Below the pieces are notes generated by a model, which did no database searches, was not told where the DNA came from, and saw nothing but the letters and a program-made list of their open reading frames with translations. Below are positions 1 to 10,323 of a stretch of 64,000 bases of DNA, piece by piece (position 1 is the first letter of the stretch; every line of letters starts with the position of its first letter). The position numbers were made by a program, and so were the translations under genes. Origin of the DNA: Synanceia verrucosa (taxonomy: Eukaryota > Chordata > Actinopteri > Perciformes > Synanceiidae); NCBI GenBank assembly GCA_029721515.1, contig CM056552.1, positions 14,781,001 to 14,845,000 on the forward strand, read 5' to 3'.

Positions 1-849
1 TATTGTTGATGTATTTGAACTTTCCCATTAATTTCGTCTGCCAGGTCAGAGGTCATATCTGTGTTTATTCTCCACTTGTGTCATCAGACTTTTCTCGCAG
101 TTCTTGAAACCACAGTCTTTTTTATGAGGTCAGGGTGACTATTCAAAGTGTCTGGATAAGTCAAGCTTCTTTAACCTCTGAACCCAAAAACCTGCTCAGT
201 GCAACAAGTCCATCACAGCAGCACATGAGCAACCATCTTTTTATAATGCCACAAACAGGTCTAGTGTTCTTCACAGAATACCACAGACATGCCATGAGAA
301 TTTCCATAATGCTTTTGGAGGCCAATTGGAACGGCCGATTCTCATTCATACCAACCACAGATTATTTTACCAAATAAAATGTCTTGTGTTAACGTTTATT
401 GGCCAATAAAGTCCATAGTACAGTGATCCTATTACTCAAGATCTTGTGAAGTTGCCAGACTAAAGTGTTTGGTTAGAGGTTTCGACTCTTGCATGGCTAT
501 TGTGGATCCATAAATCATAAAGCCTCAACCATCAACCATTAAGTACAATAATATCCATCACAAATTCATCATGGTTCAAATTTGAAAGAATGTGAATCTT
601 GATATAATGCACCTGGTGTTTAAAGTAATGGCGGAAAACTGTTGACTGGATATGTCCAATACAAGATTGAATGAACAGTCATAATGTATTTCCAGTGCAA
701 ACTGCAAAGTGATCGCTTTCATAGGGATGGGTAAGATGAACCTTCACCCTTTACCACTGCTGTAATATGGGTTTTTAGCAACTACCTTTCACCCATGGAT
801 CGGTTTCTATGTGCTTCAAACTTTTATCACCGAACAAAAAGGGGTGTCA
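1..849. other. Upstream flank of igfn1, no gene seen
   Basis: AT-rich sequence with only short chance reading frames (the longest has about 80 codons and no recognisable domain). No splice-flanked coding segment, tRNA or clear transposon end was found. It probably contains the igfn1 promoter, because a candidate first exon follows at about 850-915, but no convincing TATA box or muscle-factor site could be assigned. Confidence 0.4.
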
Positions 850-915
850 CCACTGAAACACTGGACAGAGAGAAGAGTTCAAGCTGAAGACGCGTATCGA
901 AACGAACAACTGAAA
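850..915 (+). other. igfn1: Candidate 5' non-coding exon of igfn1
   Basis: A stretch ending in a consensus donor (AAA|GTAAGT, GT at 916-917) lies upstream of the first coding exon. That coding exon begins after the acceptor at 4190-4191 with 33 untranslated bases before the ATG at 4225, so at least one upstream non-coding exon is expected. The 5' limit is a guess. What is seen: the donor and the acceptor downstream. What is inferred: that they are joined. Confidence 0.35.
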
Positions 916-1412
916 GTAAGTCTCATTTGTTTTTTTTTAACGGATAATTTCTAAAAAAAATGTCCATCAAATTAATCTACTGACAGGACTATTTCAGTCA
1001 ACAAGAGATAGAAGTCAGTCACTTTAAATGGGACAACAAAAAGCATTTGTTGAGAGGCCAACATTAGGACAACAACAATTCTTCAGTTCTATACATTTTT
1101 AATTTATGACAGCAGTTTACTTTAAGATAAATAGTGAAATAAGCTACCAAATGGGATTATGATTGTACATAATTTTGTAAAGGCTTTGTTTATCATAGAG
1201 CATTAAGATGGGTTTACAGGCTGTGAAAGCATTAGATTCTGCTGCTGCAAAAATCCACAAATCCAGACACAAATAAGCATTTTTCAATATTTGATGGCCA
1301 ACTGAACGGCATAATGGGCTTATTTCACAGTATAATGCATAATGGGGCTATTTCACAGTATACCTGTTAAAAATGGCATGTCTGGAAAGATAGCATCATC
1401 ATCATCTCAACA
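911..1412 (+). repeat. Tandem duplication, segment A copy 1
   Basis: This segment starts at the donor of the candidate igfn1 exon 1 and is repeated almost base for base at 3317-3789. Visible differences are a few substitutions, a two-base change in an A-run near 955, and a short internal repeat (a 'taatggg-ctatttcacagtat' phrase present twice here, once in copy 2). Confidence 0.9.
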
Positions 1413-2469
1413 CCTCCAAAATATACTGTACTGTGTGTGCTGCCAAAGACACAGGATAGACATAAAAGTAACCCCTAAAATATTACTTTTTGGTGCCACA
1501 GTTATAGAATAAATTCAGTGAAATTTGCAGAATTGTGATACCCTGTAAAAGGTGAAAACAAAACATGAATGAGAGATCATCCTGTTATACTGATATTAAA
1601 GATCAACTGTGAGTCATATTTAAGTCAAGAATGTGACTGGACCCCATGACTAACAAAGGACTGAGCAGGACACTGATCTGAGTGCACTACATATTTTATT
1701 GTGCTGTCCAAGCTCAGATGTCCCTTTTTATTTTTCAGTCTTCCTCTTATGGTTCTTGAGATTAAAGGGCCATGTAATAGGATTTTGGCCATTATCCTGA
1801 TATACAGCCACATTTAGTTCTAATTAAAATCTTCTCAGCATGGAAGATACAAAACTAATTACCCAGCTTTTAAGATCAAAACAACCATAACCTTTTTTTC
1901 TTTGCCATCCACTGGCTCTGACCTAAAAGTCTTGTGGGTGACAGTCAAAGTAGGTCAAATTCATCTTCAGTATCGCTCAGCCTGGTTAAAACTAATTCTG
2001 TATCTCATATTAACTCTCTAGAGATGGTCTGTTTATAAATTAGTACATCACGTATGAAAATCAGTGTTTTTTTGTACCATCCAACACAAAACAAATCCAC
2101 ATGATCGCTCAGGACAAGCAGTGCTGAGTTGAAAGTTTACTTTCAGTCTTTTGCTGGTAGTTAACGGCAAGGCACCTTACTGCGCGACATGATTTTTAAG
2201 AGTTGGGGGCATAAAAGAGATTTACAGATATGTGCGTTGGCTTAACAGTTTGATTCAAAGACATTCTGCTCCAGTCTAAATTTGGACCGACGCAGTTAAA
2301 TCGCTGGCACAGCCACTTGACTCCACAGGCAGTTGAGTCAGCCGCATGGTGGGATTTCACATTCCCTATTTACTGTTTGTCCCAGAACGTCTCCAAGTGT
2401 CTGCACACATCACGAAGGAGTCAAGAGACATCCTGCTTTGACAGGCTGATGTCATACGGTAACAGAGAT
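1413..2469. other. Intronic or intergenic sequence between duplicated segments
   Basis: No coding segment or recognisable transposon was found. This part of the duplicated unit is missing from the second copy, so it marks an internal deletion in copy 2 (together with 2470-2968). Confidence 0.4.
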
Positions 2470-2893
2470 CAGTGGTTCCCAAATGTTTTAACATCAAGGA
2501 CCCCTAAATGGACACAAAGATGACCATGGACCACCATTTGATAATACCAGCTCTATCGTGGTTTCTTACAGAGTGTCTGAAACCCATGAGCAGGATAGGC
2601 ATCAGAGATAAGATAAGAAAAAACATTTTACCAGAGATCACTCTAGAATTACAACATAACAGCAAAATACACAACAAAGTAAGAGTAAGACACATTAAAT
2701 AAAATACATGAACTAAAACAGAAAATATTGTAGGGACCCAGTCATTAATAAGGTACTGCACATGATATTCTGTCGTTGTGTTACTTATGGTTGGAAATGT
2801 AGTGAAAATAGATCAGTCCTCTTTTTACTAGGGGCCCCTGCGATTCCATCATGGACCCCTGGGTGTCCCCGGGCCCCTCTTTGAAAACCACTG
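2470..2893. mobile_element. hAT-like MITE (424 bp)
   Basis: The ends are inverted repeats of the CAGTGGTTCCCAAA type (left, 2470-2483) and TTTGAAAACCACTG (right, 2880-2893), characteristic of hAT elements. They are flanked by an imperfect 8-bp target duplication, acagagat (2462-2469) and acatagat (2894-2901), 7 of 8 matching. The interior has no transposase reading frame, so it is non-autonomous. Confidence 0.8.
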
Positions 2894-2968
2894 ACATAGA
2901 TGACACATGAGGAGACCCTCCGAGGCAGGGTTTCTCAACCTTTGCCAGCCCATGACACCATTTTTAGT

Positions 2969-3320
2969 TCTGCAGGGTTCTCATGACTGCAGCAGTTACA
3001 GAACGCTCAAGCTGAGTCATGTGACTTTCAGCATATTTGGGACCTGGACTTGGAGCTCAAAGTGAATTAAATAAATATTACCAAATTATTCCTGAAACTA
3101 TTTAATTAGTCTAACTTTTCACTTTGCTGCTGTAATGATGTAAATTTCCCTGTCTGTAGGACGAGTAAAGGGAAATCTTAATCACATCTTAAATCTTATA
3201 ATGTTATTGATGGAAATTGCTTCACTAATGAAAGATATAGTAATAACAGTGACAAATTAAATCACTGCAGCTGTTTTACTCAAGGATTGATCAGATCAAA
3301 AGTTATTTTGTTCACGTGAA
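2969..3320 (+). repeat. Tandem duplication, segment B copy 1
   Basis: About 350 bp repeated nearly identically at 3792-4144. Copy 1 runs straight into segment A copy 2 at the shared bases TGAAA (3316-3320), which is the junction of the tandem duplication. Confidence 0.9.
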
Positions 3321-3789
3321 AGTAAGTCTCATTTGTTTTTTTTTAACGGATAATTTCTAAAAAATGTCCATCAAATTAATCTACTGAGAGGACTATTTCA
3401 GTCAACAAGAGATAGAAGTCAGTCACTTTAAATGGGACAACAAAAAGCATTTGTTGAGAGGCCAACATTAGGACAACAACAATTCTTCAGTTCTATACAT
3501 TTTTAATTTATGACAGCAGTTTACTTTAAGATAAATAGTGAAATAAGCTACCAAATGGGATTATGATTGTACATAATTTTGTAAAGGCTTTGTTTATCAT
3601 AGAGCATTAAGATGGGTTTACAGGCTGTGAAAGCATTAGATTCTGCTGCTGTAAAAATCCACAAATCCAGACACAAATAAGCATTTTTCAATATTTGATG
3701 GCCAACTGAATGGCATAAATGGGGCTATTTCACAGTATACCTGTTAAAAATGGCATGTCTGGAAAGATAGCATCATCATCATCTCAACA
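3317..3789 (+). repeat. Tandem duplication, segment A copy 2
   Basis: Second copy of 911-1412. It carries a duplicate of the GTAAGT donor (GT at 3322-3323) but not the exon sequence upstream of it, so it could act as a cryptic donor. It ends at an abrupt join to segment B copy 2 at about 3790. Confidence 0.9.
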
Positions 3790-3791
3790 AC

Positions 3792-4144
3792 TCTGCAGGG
3801 TTCTCATGACTGCAGCAGTTACAGAATGCTCAAGCTGAGTCATGTGACTTTCAGCATATTTGGGACCTGGACTTGGAGCTCAAAGTGAATTAAATAAATA
3901 TTACCAAATTATTCCTGAAACTATTTAATTAGTCTAACTTTTCACTTTGCTGCTGTAATGATGTAAATTTCCCTGTCTGTAGGACGAGTAAAGGGAAATC
4001 TTAATCACATCTTAAATCTTATAATGTTATTGATGGAAATTGCTTCACTAATGAAAGATATAGTAATAACAGTGACAAATTAAATCACTGCAGCTGTTTT
4101 CCTCAAGGATTGATCAGATCAAAAGTTATTTTGTTCACGTGAAA
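3792..4144 (+). repeat. Tandem duplication, segment B copy 2
   Basis: Second copy of 2969-3320. It directly abuts A copy 2 because the 1.55 kb that separates A and B in the first copy has been lost. It ends some 45 bp before the acceptor of the first igfn1 coding exon. Confidence 0.9.
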
Positions 4145-4224
4145 ATAGGTATAACTGCATATTATTTCGACAGTTTTTCTTTGTGTTTCAGACAAAGTGT
4201 TGATGAACAACTGACGACGCTGCA

Positions 4225-7200
4225 ATGAGTTCAAAAACAAACCAGGACCCAAAAGCCTTGAGTAAGTTTGGAAGGTGTGAAGGTGAGCCTGTTTTATTTT
4301 TTTGGTAAGTGGGAATATGCGTCTGCAGGCGGCACAGGTATGTCAAGAAAGCATGGAATGCTGATTACAACACACACACTCCATTAAACATTCTCCCTCT
4401 ATATCTTATCTCTACACAGCTGCCGAAAACAATGAGCTGTCCTTTAATTCCCCAAAATGTTAAAAGAAAATATTTAAACTTACTGCAGAAGAAGAAAAAA
4501 AAGACTGAAGAAAAGTAATTACACTTGCACTTCAAATTGATTTGGCATCAGAAATACCTCTTCTTCAAACGGAGAGAAGTCTATCACTTCCATTTTATAC
4601 CTTCAAGAAACACTCTTATAGAGTGTCGGAAAGCTTCACACTCATTCTAGAGGCCCAGTGTTGGTGGCTCAGTGCTTTATGAAAGGGATATCAGCAAATC
4701 TGCCGGTGTCCAAACCTGGTTTCCTCCAGGAGTGATCGGTATGCAGAGGCAAACGACTGACTGCTGTCCTGCCAGACTTGGATTATGTGTGAATCAATGC
4801 TGGAGGAGCAAGAATCCTGCCTGCATTCAGATGACATACTGTAAGAGTGTAAACCAATCCCCTGAGAGATGACACATAAAGTTTGATGAATATTCAATAC
4901 ATGCCCTCTAACTGGAGAAGTGCTGCTGTGGAAAAGTGATGAAGAATGGGTCACCTAAAAGTAACTCACATTGAAAGGAGTGGAATAATACGCCAACCCC
5001 TGAGTTTACTGTCAGTGCAGAGAAAAAGCAAGTTGTGGTTATTCTTTGTTACTGCATTCTTATAGCGTCACACCAATTTAGTTCTTGTCTTGTCTACTTT
5101 TTTCTGTTTCTATGCACATTTCTGCAACGACAGTAGATAAACTAGAAAAACACTCGGAGAGCGCAGACATCAGCCACCACTACGACGACTTTTTTATTTA
5201 AAGTGGCGCTGAATCGGATCCGATCACCACCAAAAATTAATCAGTTTTAAGTTAGGCCACTTCTGACCAACCCTGAAAATTTCGTCACAATACGTCCACA
5301 ACTTTTTGAGTTACTTTGCAAACCAACAAACTAACATACATACAGTACGACAAACAAACACACTCTGGTGAAAAAAATAACCTCCTTGGCGGAGGTAATG
5401 ATGGGGAAATAAATGTATATGTGGCAGCAGAATGTTTGCCAGCAGAATATATTTAAACTATTTGCTGTTCAACCATCTGTATACAAAATAAAACATGAGG
5501 TGAATAGATCTATATTAGTAAATGAATAGTGGATAAACAAAGGGGTGTTGAAAGGATTCAAAAGTGGTTAATCTCTTAAATCTGATGAGCTACAAAGACT
5601 AATGATCGAAACTTGAGAGACACAAAAAGCAAAATTCCGCCATTGAAATGTGGGTCATAGGCTAAGTGTAGCTAAGTGTGCTAAGTCAGATGGTGACAGT
5701 TGACAGTGTGAGTGTTAAAATCCTGCAACAGCATTATAAGCTGGACCTGTAGTAGGGTACGCTCAAAATGCAAAAAAGCAGTTTAGTTTACAACACATAC
5801 AGAGAGAGAGCAACTCCATCATCTGCCCAGGTTCACATTACTCCTGTATATCTTTACAAATAGTTGCAAATAGTTGTTTGCTGCTATATTAATGATCTTC
5901 ATATTGTACAAGGCTCCTCTAAGTTAAGTGTAACTGCTGGTGCTTTGTTTTAATACCAAATATGGCTAATTAGTGGCGATTAGCTAATAGTAGCTGGTGC
6001 TCGTACCAAATATATCTGAATGTGATTTAAGCTCTGTTACAGTATCTACGTAGTTAACTCACAGTTTAGAAACATATGTGTCCTAATACTACAATAATGC
6101 CATGTGACCTGATTTTATGACAATAATCAAGGGACGCATTTGTTTATCTGTTTGATGCAGCAATAAGTCATGCTAAAGGTTTCCAGGGATGATGAAGTCA
6201 TCTGAGTCATTAGGAGGCACGAAGCTGGTGCAGGGAAAAAAAAAAAAAGGAGTAATAGATGGCAGGTTGGAGTTTGTGATTTCAACAGCTGTTGGATGAA
6301 CTTACAGTTGTGTGCTGAGTCATCCTACAGCTGAAATTCTAGAGAGGAATAACGTTGACAAAATGTGTCACCCATCTTTCTTTTGCTGTCTCCACCACCA
6401 CAGGAGGGAAGGGTTCACGGTTTCAAGGCCGATAGGACTGTTGACGTTGAGGCACCTCCACTGTGACATCGTGTCATTTATCATTTATACATAAATATAC
6501 TTACTTATTTCACAAAATAAAAAATAATAGCTAATAGGATGAAAATAAATGGACGACACATAAGGACATTTTGGTCTTCAGGGTTTTTGTGATGTATATA
6601 TTTGCCTTTAGACAAAAATGGACAAACCTCATGCATATCAATCAGCATAGTTCAAGACATGATGTGGCCACTGAAATGGTTGACAAAGAGAAAGGATATA
6701 CTGACCTCTTGTGGAATTATAGCACACCTACAATCAAAAGTGAATGTCTGTTAGGCTCATCTAAAGTGACATGAGTGTTACGGTGCTTTTTCCCCTCACA
6801 AATGGAGGTTTTACTACTGAAGGTGACTTCCGCAGGTAAATAAATGTGAAACTGCAACAATTAAATTAATCAACTATGTTGATAATCTATTATTCAATCT
6901 GAATAATCTTTACAGAAAAAAGGGGAAAATTCTCTGAATCCAGATTTTGAAATGTGAATATTTTCTGGTTTCTTTGCTCCTTTCTGACAGTAAACTGAAT
7001 ATATTTGAGTTGTGAGCTAAACAAGACATTTAAGGACATCATTATGCACTTTAGGAAACACTGCACACAATTTTTCATTTTATAGGTCAAAGTACTATTC
7101 CATTAACTAAAAAAACTAATCAACCAATTAATCAACAGGGAAGGTAACTGTCATAAACTAATGAACAAAGCATTCAGTCTATCTTCATTTTCTTTGTCTG

Positions 7201-10200
7201 TTTGCTTCACAACCTCAGACATCTGAGGTTTTATTGTCATTTCTGGTTTCAACAGTGGCGATCAAGAGAAGGTCCAGAGTTCCTGGCGTTATGATCACTC
7301 AGTATGTTGAACAAATGCCTGCTGGAAAGTCAGCACCTGACTTTGCACGGAAACCAATGCCTACAACAGCTCAAGAGGGTAAAGAACAAAACCATGAAGT
7401 CAAACTTTGATTACATCTATCAAACACTATCCACAGATACATCACTCATATTACTTTCTGTATTTTGATTTTTCAGGTAAAAAAGCATTTTTCAAAGCTA
7501 TGGTTAGTGGTGAGCCGGAACCAGCTGTAACCTGGGGGCGCAATAAAGGTAAAGTTGATGACCCAGGAAAGTACAAGACCAGATACGATGAAAGAACTCA
7601 AGAGCACATTCTGGAGGTGAGGAAACAGCACTTACATAAACCACGTCTTGCTCAAGACTAAGTAGTATGTATGATCCTTATACATCACTAGCCGTTCTCC
7701 TGTACTCCCACACTTAGTACTCACTCACTTATAAGAGCATATACATGTTAATGTGTGACAGAACTGAATATGCAACACTTAAAGCCCCCCTGTGTGATGT
7801 TTCAAGTTGTCTATTAACAGTTTTAGTTTTTATCATTTTAAAGTATTACCTCATTCATGAGTAAGTACCTCCACAAAAAAACTGCAGTGTTCTGACTGAC
7901 TTTATATTTGCCATTTATATATACATTGCGTTGGCGTAGCCAATGCAGGTTGCCATGTTGTGTCGCCATCTTGAAACTACGGGCCCTGAGAGGGCATTTT
8001 TGAGAATGTAGACCTCCACAGAAAAGGTAGGATCGAACTTGCTCTGTATGTCCGACCAAAGGGGGAGTCAAGGCTTATTCCTTGAGCACTCTGCCAGCCT
8101 CTGACTTGTGGTTCTCCATTGCTGGAGCTCTGGGCCGGGGGCCGGGGGCCCGCAGTGAGAGTGGCCACCCAGGAGCGCCCCATGCCCAGCCACGGCCAGT
8201 GGGGGGGGCCGGGGATCTGCCACTTTGGATCACCAGGGGCACCAAGGTGACCATCGAAAATGCTAGATGACAGGAATATCAATTTACAACACTGACCTCA
8301 TCATCTGAGAGAATGCTGGTAGAAGTTGTATCTGTGGATGCCATCTCAATGAAATTTCTCCATTCGCAAATGTTCGCCCTCTGCAACCATAGAAGGAAAC
8401 GAGCAGTGAGAAAAGGGGTGGGCTAAAGAATAATATTCATTGTGTGCAGTACACCACCTCACCGCTAGATGGGAGTAATTCCTACACAGAGGGGCTTTAA
8501 GATGTAATCTAACTATGAAAATATTGCTTTTTCAGATACTCAATGTAAAACCAGATCAAGCCGACACCTACAGATGCTTTGCCACCAATGAGTATGGACA
8601 GGCTGTCTGTTCTGCTACTCTCAATGTTATTGAAGGTGACATCTCTCAGGATTATTAGTATACCATACTTTCACTGGAAATCAAGTCAAACAACAAGTTC
8701 AAGTGTAATATATGGGAGCTTTGACTCTTCCTAAATACATAATGTTGTGTAATTGTGTTTTTTTTGCTGGTTTTTGCTTTTCAGCTGGTTTCAAGAGGAA
8801 AGCCCAAGAAGGTAAGAAATTTACCACAGGATGAAGTTTTCTCCTTCTCCTTCTTTTCTCTTCTTTTTTTTTTTAATTACAAGTCTTTCATTTCATTTGC
8901 TTTTTTCTTCTTGAGCTTAGAAGCAAAAATAATTTGGGCTTATTAAATGTTCACAAATGAATTTAATACATTGTGTTTTGCTTGTTTTTACAGTTTACTT
9001 TTGCCCATATATATACTGATTAGACATAACTTTATGACCACCTACCTGATATTGTGATCTTCCCTCTTTTCCTGCCATAACATCCCCAGACATAATAAAC
9101 TGAGATGCTCTCTGTATTCTACACCTTTCTATCAGAACCAGCATTACCTTGATGCTCCTACAAATATCAGGTGTTATGATGAAGGGATAATTAGTGTTAT
9201 TCACTTCATCTGTCAGTGGTCATAATGCTATGCTTGATCGGGGTATATAGTTTCAACATTATAATAGTGGAATTACTTGCCAGTAAAAAAAGCCTGTATC
9301 TCATTTTTCATGTATTTTTTTTCCAAATTTCCTCATCTCATTTTCTTTTAGCCCCACAAGATTTCAGAAAAATGCTTAAGAAAACGTAAGTTTAGGTAAG
9401 ACATCAACATTTGCAGAAAAAGAATACGTATTGATAGAGTTTATTTTCTTCTCTTTTCAGTGTTGTTGTCACCAGAAAAAAACAACTTCCGCCAAAAAAA
9501 GAAGGAGAAATTGACCCTAAGCTCTTGGAACTGCTCATCAGTGCACCGAAGAAAGACTATGAAAAAATCTGTTTGGACTTTGGTGTTACTGATTTCCGCT
9601 GGTTGCTGAAGAGAATCAACCAGCTGAAAAAGGAAAGAAAGGATGAGCAGGCAAAGGTAATTCTGGATTATGTATTTTGAAAATTCACAAATTTCTGTGA
9701 GGTTTTAAACAAAGTAGAAAAACAGAAATTCTGAAAGTGATTTAACGTGGGAAAAGAAAACCTGGTAGCTCAATAACACTAACAGAGGCTCTTCTCAATC
9801 TTTTTTTGCAGATTCTAAGGGTGTTTTGACTCAGCATTTTTTGCGCATATGTGAACACAACAACCGTGCTCCTATATAAAATTGTCAAAAAGGGTGTATA
9901 ATATGTCCCCTTTAAAGTCAGTGGTACGGTTCGCCTAATCTGCGCATTGTGAACCCGGGGTTCACAATGCGCAGATTAGGCTGTAGATTTGTCACGTGAC
10001 TGTAGCCGGAAAAACTCAGCGGTAGAGAATCCAAAACATGGGTTGTGTCCGAAATTCCATACTATACACTACATACTCAATATGTGTACTATCATTCAAC
10101 ATACTTTTGAGTGAATAAATGTGGTATGCATCTTTTCCGACGCACTGCTTAGTGCGGAAGTGACGCAACTTCTTGCCGGTTGGCTTGAAGACGCGTAACT

Positions 10201-10287
10201 GTGGTAACCCATGCCAACCTCATCTCTACCTGCAATCTGCGATACTAATACATCTAATAATAATAATCTGATCATACATCATCGATA

Positions 10288-10323
<36 letters not shown>

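Noticed and set aside
2925..2968. CAGGGTTTCTCAACCTTTG, like a hAT end
   Set aside because: No matching opposite end or target duplication could be found, so at most a truncated relic.
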